From Leptolyngbya sp. FACHB-321 (lineage in GTDB: Bacteria; Cyanobacteriota; Cyanobacteriia; Leptolyngbyales; Leptolyngbyaceae), in the NCBI RefSeq assembly GCF_014695975.1, contig NZ_JACJPI010000078.1:1-64000 (forward strand): DNA of 64,000 nt, in the 5' to 3' direction. Each line of letters opens with the position of its first letter. Position 1 is the first letter of the stretch. Position numbers and translations under genes: made by a program. The notes beneath the pieces were generated by a model. It saw nothing but the letters and a program-made list of their open reading frames with translations, was not told the DNA's origin and did not search any database. This document shows, piece by piece, positions 55,829 to 64,000 of the stretch.

Positions 55829-56980
55829 TCACTGTCTTAGTAGATCACCATAATGAACCAAATGCATCTTCGCAGAGGCTTCCCAGGAGTAGCAGGGCAG
55901 AATTGCCTGGCTGTTTTCGCGTAGAGATTGAGCAAGTTCTGGAGTTAAAACTGATCGCATTGCCTGGGCGATCACATTTGGAGACGTAGGATCAACTAGC
56001 AGCGCCTGTTTCTCGGTCAGAAACTCGGTAAATGGCGGTTGATTCGCAGTAATAACAGGAATGCCGCTGGCGATCGCTTCCATTACAACCAAACCCCACC
56101 CTTCTTTTACAGACGGAAAAACAAACGTATCAGCTAGGCGATAGAGTGCGGGCAGCACCGCATCAGGAATCACGCCTGGTAGAAGCAAGGCTTCGCCAGT
56201 GGTAATGCCCAGTGTGTCTGCCAGGGCAAAAAACTCGTCACGGTACGCCTGATAATCGAAGAGAGTTGCGCCACCAGCAATGATCAGTTGGGCGTGAGGA
56301 TGGCTGACGCGGAGTTGGCTAAAGGCTTGCAAAAGAACAAGCGAATTCTTGCGTGGTTCAATGCCGCCAACGGTTAAGTAAATGGGTGAGCCGTTTAGCC
56401 CTAATTGCTCACCGAGTGATTGTTCCGAGCCATCCAACCTGGCAGTAAACCGTTGTGTATTTACGCCATTACTCACTCTGGGCGCATCAATCTGATACTG
56501 CTGTTGCAATTCGCGTTGCCAGCGAGTGCTGACGCAAAGACACAGGTCGGGATCACGAATCGATCGCTCCTGGCACTGCTGGAGATAAATGCTGTTGTAC
56601 GCCTCGATATGATGAACAGTGCGGACAAAATGGGGAATGAGCTGGAGTTGACGCAAGCGAGACAACGCATTTGCGCCAATGCAGTCTTGAGCATGATAAC
56701 AGTCGTAAGTATCGCTGGACTGGCTGAAGTACGCCACAAATTCTTGAATACGTTGCTGAATCAGGGCATCAATGCCATCCGGTGCAGGCTGAGCCGTAAT
56801 GAGTTTGTAAGCGCAGGAGAGCGGGCGATCGAACCCAACCCCATCCTTCGCCAGTGCGTAGACGCAAACGGTGTGACCCATGGCATGGAGCGCCTCTGCT
56901 AACTCCAGGGTATGCACCACGCTACCCCTGAGCCTGGTTGAGTATGTCAGTAGCGCAATACGGAGCGACGGATCAGGCAT
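55829..56980 (-). CDS. GT4-type glycosyltransferase, MSMEG_0565 family
   Basis: The 383-residue GT-B enzyme resembles the MSMEG_0565 family: the N-terminal RIALLTYSTRLRGSVVHTLELAEALHAMGH, CYHAQDCIGANAL, and the C-terminal LTVGGIEPRKNSLVLLQAF and PSVKEGWGLVVMEAIASGIPV. In many bacteria this glycosyltransferase sits in a conserved cluster (MSMEG_0565-0572 types) with a nitrilase and a radical SAM protein; none of those is seen next to it here. Sugar donor and acceptor are unknown. Soluble. It is 6 bases downstream of phoH, possibly co-transcribed. Confidence 0.85.
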   Translation of the reverse strand: MPDPSLRIALLTYSTRLRGSVVHTLELAEALHAMGHTVCVYALAKDGVGFDRPLSCAYKLITAQPAPDGIDALIQQRIQEFVAYFSQSSDTYDCYHAQDCIGANALSRLRQLQLIPHFVRTVHHIEAYNSIYLQQCQERSIRDPDLCLCVSTRWQRELQQQYQIDAPRVSNGVNTQRFTARLDGSEQSLGEQLGLNGSPIYLTVGGIEPRKNSLVLLQAFSQLRVSHPHAQLIIAGGATLFDYQAYRDEFFALADTLGITTGEALLLPGVIPDAVLPALYRLADTFVFPSVKEGWGLVVMEAIASGIPVITANQPPFTEFLTEKQALLVDPTSPNVIAQAMRSVLTPELAQSLRENSQAILPCYSWEASAKMHLVHYGDLLRQ

Positions 56981-56986
56981 CGATGC

Positions 56987-57943
56987 TTAAGGCTGCTCAT
57001 GCTGCTCATAGGCAGCAACAATGCGCTGCACCAGAGGATGACGCACCACATCGGCTTTGGAAAGGTGACAAAACGCAACCCCTTCTACCGGTTGTAAGAT
57101 TTTCTGCGCGATCGCCAAGCCCGACGACTGGTACTGTGGCAAGTCTGTCTGAGTTAAATCGCCCGTTACCACCATGCGAGAGCGAAAGCCGAGGCGTGTC
57201 AGAATCATTTTCATTTGAGCAGGCGTGGTGTTCTGCGCTTCGTCAAGAATCACAAACGCATTGTTGAGTGTACGACCTCGCATATAAGCGATCGGTGCCA
57301 CTTCAATCACACCACGCTCCATCAAGCTGGGAATTTTCTCTGGATCAATAAACTCATACAGCGCGTCGTAGAGCGGACGCAAATACGGATCAATCTTTTG
57401 CTGCAAGTCTCCTGGCAAAAAGCCAAGCTTCTCTCCTGCTTCAACAGCAGGACGAGTCAAGATCAGCCGTTCATACTGGTTAGCTAGCACTGCCTGTACC
57501 GCTAGCACGGCTGCTAGAAAAGTTTTACCCGTGCCTGCTGGACCAATGCAGAAGGTCAGGTCATGGGTGCGAACGGCTTGAATATACTGGCGTTGCTGGA
57601 GGGTTTTGGCACGGATGTCTTCACCACGACGAGTGCGTGCCAACACATCTTGCCGCAGTTCGTGAAGCTCGTCCTGCTGTTTAGTATCTAGCGCATGGCG
57701 AGCAGTCAGTATATCAACACCAGAGATAACCGTGCCGCGACCCCAAACAGCTTCAAGCGCTTTTACTAAACGAGTGGCTAATTCAATTTGAGGATCAGTA
57801 CCAGAAATCCGTAGTGCTAGCCCATGCAAGACTAGCGTTGCACCAGTCTGTCTGGCTAAAATTTTCAGATTTTCTTCTCGCTCCCCGGCGAGGGCGATCG
57901 CGCTTGCAGCATTGGGTAATTCGACAGTAACAGCCTCTACCAT
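56987..57943 (-). CDS. phoH: PhoH family ATPase
   Basis: The 318-residue protein has the PhoH core: GPAGTGKTFLAAV (Walker A), LTRPAVEAGEKLGFLPGDL, VILDEAQNTTPAQMKMILTRLG (Walker B) and VTGDLTQTDLP. An N-terminal KH-like/RNA-binding region (LARQTGATLVLHG) precedes it. PhoH proteins act in RNA/ribosome quality control; exact activity is debated. It lies 42 bases after the KH-domain gene and rpsP in the order rpsP-KH-phoH, suggesting a ribosome-maturation operon. ATG 57943. Confidence 0.94.
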   Translation of the reverse strand: MVEAVTVELPNAASAIALAGEREENLKILARQTGATLVLHGLALRISGTDPQIELATRLVKALEAVWGRGTVISGVDILTARHALDTKQQDELHELRQDVLARTRRGEDIRAKTLQQRQYIQAVRTHDLTFCIGPAGTGKTFLAAVLAVQAVLANQYERLILTRPAVEAGEKLGFLPGDLQQKIDPYLRPLYDALYEFIDPEKIPSLMERGVIEVAPIAYMRGRTLNNAFVILDEAQNTTPAQMKMILTRLGFRSRMVVTGDLTQTDLPQYQSSGLAIAQKILQPVEGVAFCHLSKADVVRHPLVQRIVAAYEQHEQP

Positions 57944-57985
57944 GCAAACATTTGTGAGTCCAACGACGAATCAGCGATCAAATTT

Positions 57986-58408
57986 TCACGTCTCCAATTC
58001 ATCAGGAGGGGCACTGCGCGAGCGCAGCTTAGGCGCTTCTTTGACACTAGATGAGCGGCGCGGTGGAGGTTTACTTGCCACGTCCTCGCGATCGCTACCA
58101 TCCTCGCTGCTTTGAGGTGAACTACCAAAAACATCCAGATAGGCTGTACTACCAGCCGCACGAGCTGCCGCCTCAAGTACCGAACGAATTGCCTGGATGT
58201 TGCGACCGCCACGCCCAAACACACGCCCTTTATCAGTTCCTTCAAATGCTACACGTACCCAAACTTTGCTTCGGTTTGGCGAGATTTCGCAGTCAACCTT
58301 AAGTGACTCTGGCAGCTCCAAAAATGGTGCCACCAAAAACCTGACCAGCCCAGCATAGTCTGGCTCGGCTGGTTTAGCAGCATGAGTGTGTTGAGACGGC
58401 TCAGGCAT
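57986..58408 (-). CDS. KH-domain RNA-binding protein
   Basis: From ATG 58408 the product has 140 residues: a KhpA/YlqC-like KH domain ([59 protein letters not shown]) containing the GxxG-type loop GRGGRN, and a basic/serine-rich C-terminal tail ([11 protein letters not shown]-like). It overlaps the rpsP stop by 8 bases (ATGCCTGA), a typical coupling. KhpA-type proteins bind RNA and influence translation and cell-size control in Gram-positives; in cyanobacteria the role is open. PhoH follows 42 bases downstream. Extending to 58564 gives an implausible leader inside rpsP. Confidence 0.9.
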   Translation of the reverse strand: MPEPSQHTHAAKPAEPDYAGLVRFLVAPFLELPESLKVDCEISPNRSKVWVRVAFEGTDKGRVFGRGGRNIQAIRSVLEAAARAAGSTAYLDVFGSSPQSSEDGSDREDVASKPPPRRSSSVKEAPKLRSRSAPPDELET

Positions 58409-58649
58409 TGACCTGTTCAAACACGTTGTTTTTCTGCAAAATGCTGCGTACCGTATCAGTTGGCTGCGCTCCATCTTGCAACCGCTTGACGATCGCGGGA
58501 ATATTGAGCCGGATTTCATCGGTTCTAGGGTTATAAAAGCCCAATTCTTCCAAGGGACGTCCATCCCGGCGATCGCGGCTATTCATTGCCACAATGCGGT
58601 AGCTAACTTCACGCTTTTTGCCGTATCGCTTCAATCGCAGTTTGATCAT
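58401..58649 (-). CDS. rpsP: 30S ribosomal protein S16
   Basis: The 82-residue protein shows S16 landmarks: [40 protein letters not shown] and [20 protein letters not shown]. It binds 16S rRNA during 30S assembly. Its stop codon lies within the start of the KH-domain gene. First gene of the rpsP-KH-phoH unit. Start ATG 58649. Confidence 0.96.
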   Translation of the reverse strand: MIKLRLKRYGKKREVSYRIVAMNSRDRRDGRPLEELGFYNPRTDEIRLNIPAIVKRLQDGAQPTDTVRSILQKNNVFEQVNA

Positions 58650-59050
58650 GGTGCTGTGCGGATTCTCTTTATCAATTGATGGGTTGCGGAGGCTGACAAT
58701 TTAGAGGCCCTGCAGCCTGTTGCTGATAGCATAATTTTTGACAGCCATCTCGAATTAACAATCTTATCACAGACAGGTTTTCAAGACTCTATAGGAAGCC
58801 ATAACTTAATTTAGCTCCAAATATTTAGATCTGCTCCTTGCAACTGGTTAGGGCATAGTGGCTGCAACCTTAACTTCAGGGGTTCGACTCGCTACTGCAC
58901 GGATACGCGGTAGCAATCCTGTCCGGAGTACACGCTTACCATCCCTTAGAGCCCCCCACTTTCATCTTTCTAGCAACAGCGATACCGTGATCTTGCCATC
59001 GGAAATGGCCTTTGTCGTTGATAATAACAGTAGAGTTTCGAGGCAGATCT
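58650..59050. other. Divergent spacer of 400 bp upstream of rpsP and the TPR gene
   Basis: Holds the promoters of the rpsP operon and of the TPR gene. A GGTTCGACTC segment near 58878-58887 looks like a T loop but no tRNA cloverleaf can be drawn. No gene or clear repeat. Confidence 0.5.
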
Positions 59051-59938
59051 GTGACCAATAAGCGCAATCGCTGGATTATCAATGTGGTTCTTATCCTGGC
59101 AGTCGTCGCTTTTGTAGGCTTTTCACTGATCCCACTCATTGAAGCCGCCTTTCAAGGACAACAACAGACAGCTACTAAACCTACGCCAACACAGTCTGCC
59201 AGCGCGACTCCTAAGAAGGAAGAACTGGAGGCGCAGGCAAAGGGCTATGAGTTGGTGCTGCAACGGGAACCTGAAAACGCAACAGCCTTACGCGGTCTTC
59301 TGGAAGCACGGCTGGGTCTAGGCGATGTGAAAGGCGCGATCGCCCCACTTGAAAAACTGGCAAAACTCAACCCGAAGGAAACTGAGTATGCCATTCTGCT
59401 GGCTCAGGCAAAGCAGCAAACCAATGATACAGAAGGAGCCGCCCAGACCTATCGCGAGATCTTGAAAACACAACCCGGCGATCGCAACGCGCTTCAAGGC
59501 TTGTCTAATTTACTGCTGCAACAAAACCGTCCTGAAGCAGCCGTCGGTTTATTAGAAGACACGATTAAGACTGCACCGCAGGCAAACAAAATTCAGGCGG
59601 GTAGCGTGGATGTTGGCTCAGTTCAAGTCATTTTGGGGCAGGTGTATGCCTCGCAGAAACGCTTTGATGAGGCGATCGCGGTATTTGATGAAGCTGCCAA
59701 AAGCAATAAGCAAGATTTTCGTCCCATTCTTGGCAAAGCGCTGATTTTGAAGGATCAGGGCAAGACTGAGGCTGCCAAACCACTGTTTGCTAGCGCTGCT
59801 GAACTTGCACCAGCACAATTTAAGGATCAGATTAACCAACTTGCCAGTGCCCCTTCACCAGGAGCATCTCCAACGAGCGTGCCTAGCCCCGCAGGCAGTG
59901 CGCCTAGCCCTTCAGAAACACCAGTACCGAAGCCTTAA
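59051..59938 (+). CDS. Membrane-anchored TPR protein
   Basis: From GTG 59051 the product has 295 residues: an N-terminal membrane anchor (RWIINVVLILAVVAFVGFSLIPL), a short Thr/Ser/Pro-rich linker, and tetratricopeptide repeats including KGYELVLQREPENATALRGLLEARLGLGDVKGAIAPLEKL, AQTYREILKTQPGDRNALQGL and GQVYASQKRFDEAIAVFDEAA. A C-terminal Ser/Pro-rich tail (PSPGASPTSVPSPAGS) is unstructured. This arrangement matches a widespread cyanobacterial TPR family, anchored in a membrane with repeats on one side. GTG gives MTNKRNRW; a longer ATG frame at 59012 adds sequence unlike the family. Converges on the GDT1 gene by 15 bases. Confidence 0.87.
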   Translation: MTNKRNRWIINVVLILAVVAFVGFSLIPLIEAAFQGQQQTATKPTPTQSASATPKKEELEAQAKGYELVLQREPENATALRGLLEARLGLGDVKGAIAPLEKLAKLNPKETEYAILLAQAKQQTNDTEGAAQTYREILKTQPGDRNALQGLSNLLLQQNRPEAAVGLLEDTIKTAPQANKIQAGSVDVGSVQVILGQVYASQKRFDEAIAVFDEAAKSNKQDFRPILGKALILKDQGKTEAAKPLFASAAELAPAQFKDQINQLASAPSPGASPTSVPSPAGSAPSPSETPVPKP

Positions 59939-59953
59939 CGGATTGAGTTGCCC

Positions 59954-60571
59954 TCATGCTCCTTCCATCCAGGCGGCAACACCAAACACGAGAAACAGCA
60001 GACCACCCAAGCCTGTGATCAGCTTTTCGGAGATGTGCGCAGCGATTAACCGTCCGCCCATGACCGCGATCGCTGCACAGATAGCGTGTCCGACAATTGC
60101 ACCTGCTGTTACGCCCCAGGGATCATTCGCAGCGGCAAGCGCGATCGTAGCAAATTGCGTGCGATCGCCCCATTCGCCTACAAACGTCAGCACAAATGCC
60201 TGAAGCACAATACTGCGTCTGGCTCCGTGCTTTGCTGCTACCGTATCAGCATGTTGAATCGTTTCTTCAGCTTCTTTAACCTCATCGCAGATAGCAGTAC
60301 TGGGCATTTGCGTCGCGTCATACAGCAGCTTCATGCCAAAGCTGATGAACAAAACGACTTCAGCGATATGCACTAGGGTTTTGGGCAACAGCGCCACGGC
60401 TTGCCCCAGCAAAACGGACAGGATCGTCATCGTTGCCAGCGCTGCGATCGAGCCAACAAAAACAAGACGACGAGAATGTCGCATTGCCAGAAGCATGGCG
60501 ATAAAAAACGTTTTATCACCTAGTTCTGAAATCGTAATAAGCAATAATCCAGCCGTAAACGCTGCCAGCAT
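59954..60571 (-). CDS. TMEM165/GDT1 family cation exporter (Mnx-like)
   Basis: The 205-residue protein has six hydrophobic spans in two homologous halves, each with the family motif: ISELGDKTFFIAM and TFVGEWGDRTQFATI (E-x-G-D-K/R-T). GDT1 family members export Mn2+ and/or Ca2+; in Synechocystis the Mnx protein of this family exports Mn2+ from cytosol to thylakoid lumen, needed for photosystem II assembly and Mn tolerance. Ion and membrane location here are inferred. A polar linker (EVKEAEETIQHADTVAAKHG) separates the halves. ATG 60571. Confidence 0.92.
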   Translation of the reverse strand: MLAAFTAGLLLITISELGDKTFFIAMLLAMRHSRRLVFVGSIAALATMTILSVLLGQAVALLPKTLVHIAEVVLFISFGMKLLYDATQMPSTAICDEVKEAEETIQHADTVAAKHGARRSIVLQAFVLTFVGEWGDRTQFATIALAAANDPWGVTAGAIVGHAICAAIAVMGGRLIAAHISEKLITGLGGLLFLVFGVAAWMEGA

Positions 60572-60680
60572 TCCATCAAACTCCTCAGATCTCTGCTATC
60601 TAAGTAAGCTTGATGAGGGCTGCAACAGCTTCACCAAGCTCACAAAGGTTGTGAACTTAGTGAAGGTCTCGCTTGCAAAT

Positions 60681-60711
60681 AGCAGTCAGCAGTCAGCAGT
60701 CAGTAGTCAGC
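60681..60711. repeat. Heptamer tandem repeat (STRR)
   Basis: Four copies of GCAGTCA, the last altered to GTAGTCA, head to tail, in the spacer upstream of the GDT1 gene. The same heptamer is found in frame in smc at 33129-33162. Such short tandem repeats are typical of filamentous cyanobacteria. Confidence 0.85.
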
Positions 60712-60903
60712 TTTTGAAGATCAATAATTCAATCAAAGCTGCTTACTGAAGGTTGATCGCTAGAAGCTTTTTGTCATCTGAACCAGGCTCATCGCCAGTA
60801 TGTTGATTCAAATGGGCTGGCACCTGCCAGCAGCTACTCCCCTTCAAACACACTTATCATACAGGTTCTGTCAACAGCGGACAACTAGAGGCATCGTTGC
60901 CGA

Positions 60904-62673
60904 CTACGGCACTTGCCAGAGGCGGGCAGCAGGTAAAATAAACTGGAGGGAGCCACGCGATCGCTCCAATCCTTGCCTGAGTTGATTTGAAGGACGAAAG
61001 GTAAACACCGTCGCGCCGTCAATTTGCGATTTAAATGACTCAGTTGTTACCCAGTTAGCATCTTGATTCAGTAAGAGTAGCCGCACGTTTGGCTGGAGCT
61101 GATAGCTGAGTGAAATCAAGTCAGCAATATTGGTAAAGTCATCGCCACGATCGCTCACCACCAGAGGCGATGGCGCGACGTTGACACGACGGGCAACTGC
61201 CGCATTAAAGTAGCTCGGTACGTTGTGCCACCAGGTGTCAGAGGCTGCACTCACGGTGCAAGATACAAGGCTGGCGGTAAAGAGAGCGAACAAGACAGTT
61301 CGCCAAAACCAGCGGTTGAGGAACGACAGTGTGTAGGGTGTAAAGCGAAAGCGAAACCGAGACGCACCTGTTGACCGCAGAGGTATGCGGTTGAGGTAAT
61401 GAGGTTTGGGTGGGAGCTTGGTGACGATGAGATAGGCGATCGCCAACTGAATACCGGGGTAACAGGCGATGAGATAGCGGCTAACTGCCGATCGTCGACT
61501 GCCCAGCACTAGATCGGGCAATGCCAGCAGCAAAAAAGGCACAACCGTCGCAGTTACCACAAACAGCCACACCGGGCGATCGCTCCGTCGCACCAGCGTG
61601 TAGAAAGCCATCCCAATCAACACTATGATCGGCACTCGCAGCACAAACGTCCAGGGATTGTTGAAGCCAAAGTCAAGATCGAGAAACAACGCGGTAAAGC
61701 TTAATGTCCAAAGTTTCAGCAAATAATCAAAGCCTGCTACGGCAGTTGCCCAGCTTGTTGTGTCAAGCGCACGCTGGAAGCCCTGCAACATGACGATGAT
61801 CCACGGCGCATAAAGCATAATGGCAGCCGTTAAGGCGAGACCAAAACCAGCCAACCGTTGTTGAAGGCGATCGCGCTGTCCATCTGCGATCGCTTCCAGC
61901 ACTACATAAACGCCATGTCCAATCAGCGTCAATGCAAAGAAAGGCTGCGTATACAAGCCGATCGTGATGGCAAGCGCATACAGCCCCCAATGCTGCCATG
62001 CGGCTGGTGGACGTTGACACACATCGCGAGAGCGGGTTTTAGGCACCTTCGACAGGCGGATCGCCCGCAGCAGGAAATAGTGGCTGGCAATCACCGCTAA
62101 TGCCAGCAAACTGTACTGACGTGCGACTTGAGCAAAGAGGATATCAAAGGGTGAGAGTGCTAGAAAGGCAGTCGCCAGTAGTGCGATCGCCTGAGACGCA
62201 AACAATTCCTGAGCCAGGGCATACATGAACGGCAGCGATAGCAGGCTAATTAGCACTGGCAACAGTCGTGGTGCGGTAATCGGACTGCCAAAAATTGCTT
62301 CCAGCGGTTTGCCTAACCACTGTACCCAGACTCGATTAAGCAAGAAATAAAGCGGCGGATGTTGGGGATCTTCCACTGCCAGCGATCGCACGGTATCAGC
62401 AGGCGTACTGCCTGGCTTGATCTGCTGGTACTGGAGCAAATCTTGCGGCGAAAACAGTTTGTTCTGAAAGATTTCTTGACCGATTTCCTGCCCGGTATAG
62501 CCAGCGGCTCGAAGTGACGTATACACCTCATCGTGCCAGTAAACCTTATGGTTCAGGTTGACAAAGCGAAACACAACACCTACAACGATGAGAAAAATCA
62601 CCAACCATCGCAACCAGAGAGGAGACAGTGGGTTGGATCGGCTCACAAGTGGTTGGCTGACAAAAGGTTTCAT
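60904..62673 (-). CDS. GT39-type integral-membrane glycosyltransferase
   Basis: The 589-residue protein has about ten to twelve hydrophobic helices and the N-terminal GT39/PMT-like signature: a helix followed by NHKVYWHDEVYTSLRAAGYTG (DE motif in the first periplasmic loop), and VEDPQHPPLYFLLNRVWVQWLG. It probably transfers a sugar from a polyprenyl-phosphate donor to a lipid or protein acceptor on the outer face of the membrane. It may use the product of a GT2-type synthase such as the one at 36118, but this is conjecture. It lies 17 bases after the membrane-methyltransferase-like gene in the same orientation. ATG 62673. Confidence 0.85.
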   Translation of the reverse strand: MKPFVSQPLVSRSNPLSPLWLRWLVIFLIVVGVVFRFVNLNHKVYWHDEVYTSLRAAGYTGQEIGQEIFQNKLFSPQDLLQYQQIKPGSTPADTVRSLAVEDPQHPPLYFLLNRVWVQWLGKPLEAIFGSPITAPRLLPVLISLLSLPFMYALAQELFASQAIALLATAFLALSPFDILFAQVARQYSLLALAVIASHYFLLRAIRLSKVPKTRSRDVCQRPPAAWQHWGLYALAITIGLYTQPFFALTLIGHGVYVVLEAIADGQRDRLQQRLAGFGLALTAAIMLYAPWIIVMLQGFQRALDTTSWATAVAGFDYLLKLWTLSFTALFLDLDFGFNNPWTFVLRVPIIVLIGMAFYTLVRRSDRPVWLFVVTATVVPFLLLALPDLVLGSRRSAVSRYLIACYPGIQLAIAYLIVTKLPPKPHYLNRIPLRSTGASRFRFRFTPYTLSFLNRWFWRTVLFALFTASLVSCTVSAASDTWWHNVPSYFNAAVARRVNVAPSPLVVSDRGDDFTNIADLISLSYQLQPNVRLLLLNQDANWVTTESFKSQIDGATVFTFRPSNQLRQGLERSRGSLQFILPAARLWQVP

Positions 62674-62690
62674 GCAGGCGGCTCAAGCGA

Positions 62691-63353
62691 TCAAGACTCC
62701 TCAGTCGGTACAATACCGTCTGGAGTAGCGCTTGTCACCCCCACTAGCTGCGGCAAGAGCAAGCCCGATCGCGCTTTGTAGCTGGCAAAGTCGGGGTAAC
62801 GCGAGAGCGATTGATCTTTTTTCAGCATATTGGGCACAAACACGAAGCTGATAAATAAAGCCAAAATTACAAACGGCAGCCAGTGTTGCGCTAGCAGTGC
62901 GAAGGACAGGTAAATCAACACTTCGCCTAGATAGTTAGTGTTACGACAGCGAGCAAACAAACCTTCAGTGATTAATCCCGCTCGGTACTTGAGCGTGTAA
63001 TATTTCTGAGCGTCGCTAACAAAGTGTAGAAAGATGCCCAAAATATTGAGCGCGATCGCCCCTGCGACTAACGGTAACGGCGGCACAGTGCCACGGCTAA
63101 TAAGCAGAAACGGCGGCACCCAGTAAAGCCCCAGTAGAGCAAACGTAAACACACCTGTCCCAAGCGGGATAACCTGCTCCCATTGCTTGTCTGGATAGAG
63201 CCGATCTTTGAGTAACCATAGAAAGCCGTAGCTTCCATGCAGCGCTAGATACACCCAAGGACCCAAGGTAAAGTTCTGGTATGTCACCATGAAGCCAACT
63301 ATGATCGCGGCTGTCAAACCTTTGTGCAAATTAATTGCGTCTTTAATTTTCAT
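62691..63353 (-). CDS. Membrane methyltransferase-like / DUF1295-type protein
   Basis: From ATG 63353 the product has 220 residues with about five membrane helices (GLTAAIIVGFMVTYQ, FTFALLGLYWVPPFLL, LVAGAIALNILGIFLHF, EVLIYLSFALLAQHWLPFVIL). The C-terminal half, KYYTLKYRAGLITEGLFARCRNTNYLGEVLIYLSFAL and SRYPDFASYKARSGLLLP, matches the ICMT/steroid 5-alpha reductase-like (DUF1295) fold that binds a nucleotide or SAM cofactor. The substrate is unknown. It precedes the GT39 gene by 17 bases. The frame extended to 63380 adds MLLPAKNCL, a less likely start. Confidence 0.75.
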   Translation of the reverse strand: MKIKDAINLHKGLTAAIIVGFMVTYQNFTLGPWVYLALHGSYGFLWLLKDRLYPDKQWEQVIPLGTGVFTFALLGLYWVPPFLLISRGTVPPLPLVAGAIALNILGIFLHFVSDAQKYYTLKYRAGLITEGLFARCRNTNYLGEVLIYLSFALLAQHWLPFVILALFISFVFVPNMLKKDQSLSRYPDFASYKARSGLLLPQLVGVTSATPDGIVPTEES

Positions 63354-63505
63354 GAGACAGTTTTTTGCAGGTAATAGCAAGGGTAGAGGTCGTTACCATG
63401 AGCATGCTCTACTGCTGGTAAGTGAGCCACTGTAAAGGAAGAAGCAGTCAGGAGCCAGAAAAAAGCTGATAGCGATCCCAAATGCAGTTATGTTCTAGCA
63501 CGCCT

Positions 63506-64000
63506 TTACTCTGCGCCCTCGATCGGTGCAAAGCCCTGACGCTGAATGTTTTCGGTCACCACACGGGGTTCCAGGAATTGCAGCAGGTAATCGGGTCCGC
63601 CGGCTTTGGAGCCAACGCCCGACAGCTTGAAGCCACCAAAAGGTTGACGCGCCACGATCGCCCCAGTGATACCGCGATTGATGTACAAATTGCCTACTTC
63701 AAAGTCGGCGCGTGCCTGCTCAATGTGCGATGGGGTGCGTGAGTAAAGCCCACCCGTGAGGGCAAACTGAGTACCATTAGCCAGTTCTAGCGCCTCATCA
63801 AACGTCTTTGCGCGCATGACTGCCAGAACGGGACCAAAGATTTCTTCACGGGCGATCGTCGCCGTCGGTGGCACATCGTGAAAAATAACGGGTCCTACAA
63901 AATAGCCACCGTCGGGCGCGGGCATTTCTAACGCCAGTTCGCATTCCTGCCGCCCTTTGTCGATGTACTCCAGGATGCGATCGCGGGCAGCAGCATCAAT
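63506..64000 (-). CDS. putA: P5C dehydrogenase / PutA C-terminal part (partial)
   Basis: The frame runs off the right edge and gives the last 164 residues of a delta-1-pyrroline-5-carboxylate (glutamate-semialdehyde) dehydrogenase, which oxidises the proline-degradation intermediate to glutamate with NAD+. Landmarks are GGYFVGPVIFHDV, REEIFGPVLAVMR, the NLYINRGITGAIVARQPFGGFKLSG segment and the C-terminal RVVTENIQRQGF. The NAD-binding and active-site cysteine regions lie outside the window. In cyanobacteria this domain is usually fused to proline dehydrogenase (PutA), which cannot be checked here. Confidence 0.92.
   Translation of the reverse strand: MDAAARDRILEYIDKGRQECELALEMPAPDGGYFVGPVIFHDVPPTATIAREEIFGPVLAVMRAKTFDEALELANGTQFALTGGLYSRTPSHIEQARADFEVGNLYINRGITGAIVARQPFGGFKLSGVGSKAGGPDYLLQFLEPRVVTENIQRQGFAPIEGAE

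Noticed and set aside
58870-58900. T-loop-like GGTTCGACTC upstream of the TPR gene
   Set aside because: No flanking complementary stem, acceptor stem or anticodon arm can be drawn, so it is not a tRNA.

Overview
The window is ordinary chromosomal DNA of an oxygenic cyanobacterium. Signs of this are photosystem II genes psbD/psbC at the left edge, the aerobic chlorophyll cyclase acsF, the regulator RpaB, glycogen synthase, several cyanobacteria-specific DUF families, and frequent HIP1 octamers (GCGATCGC). Base composition looks close to 50% GC by eye. The intergenic spacers are long and several genes carry repeat-derived insertions, which fits a filamentous Leptolyngbya-like lineage, but the genus cannot be fixed from sequence reading alone. 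I see no prophage, insertion sequence, CRISPR array or rRNA. One tRNA (Gly-GCC) is present.

Layout. 0-8 kb: psbDC, an aspartate-type aminotransferase, a VOC protein, a methionine gamma-lyase-like PLP enzyme, a DesC-type desaturase, and a small operon of a zinc-ribbon membrane protein with a ProA paralogue that has lost the catalytic cysteine. 8-20 kb: tRNA-Gly, folB, glgA, secreted proteins, purN, a small gene with two competing hairpins upstream, TPR and alpha/beta-hydrolase genes, a DUF2996 gene, a TM2 gene, acsF, a probable outer-membrane barrel and a NuiA-like nuclease inhibitor. 20-27 kb: the rbp/rpsU RNA-binding cluster, an LpxA paralogue lacking the catalytic histidine, a RarA ATPase fused to a methyltransferase-like domain, a DUF3445 protein and a HEAT-repeat protein. 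28-45 kb: a Cache-HAMP sensor kinase, a SET-domain protein, a PRC-barrel protein with SMC, a GT2-GtrA glycosyltransferase, a MuiA-family protein, a TPR protein and a very large REC-GAF-GAF-kinase-REC-cyclase protein. 45-55 kb: nrdR, rps1, a HAD phosphatase, metK, a cysteine desulfurase, divergent rpaB and radA, and a RelE-type toxin-antitoxin pair. 55-64 kb: a DUF2141 protein, an MSMEG_0565-type glycosyltransferase, the rpsP-KH-phoH operon, a TPR protein, a GDT1-family cation exporter, a GT39 membrane glycosyltransferase, a membrane methyltransferase-like protein and the C-terminal part of P5C dehydrogenase.

The genes do not form one large pathway. Local units that make sense are psbD-psbC (translationally overlapping), TTG-started ribbon gene-proA2, rbp / rpsU-wHTH-pentapeptide, PRC-smc, HAD-metK, the toxin-antitoxin pair and rpsP-KH-phoH (overlapping; ribosome and RNA quality control). 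I found no clearly new multi-gene system. The best leads are two degenerate-active-site paralogues (ProA-like and LpxA-like), in-frame repeat insertions in smc and radA, a possible hairpin switch upstream of a small conserved-looking gene, an SOS-box-like palindrome upstream of smc, and a bacterial SET protein. TTG and GTG starts are common here (psbC, the proA2 partner gene, DUF3122, hydrolase, lpxA-like, smc, muiA, HAD, metK, rpaB).
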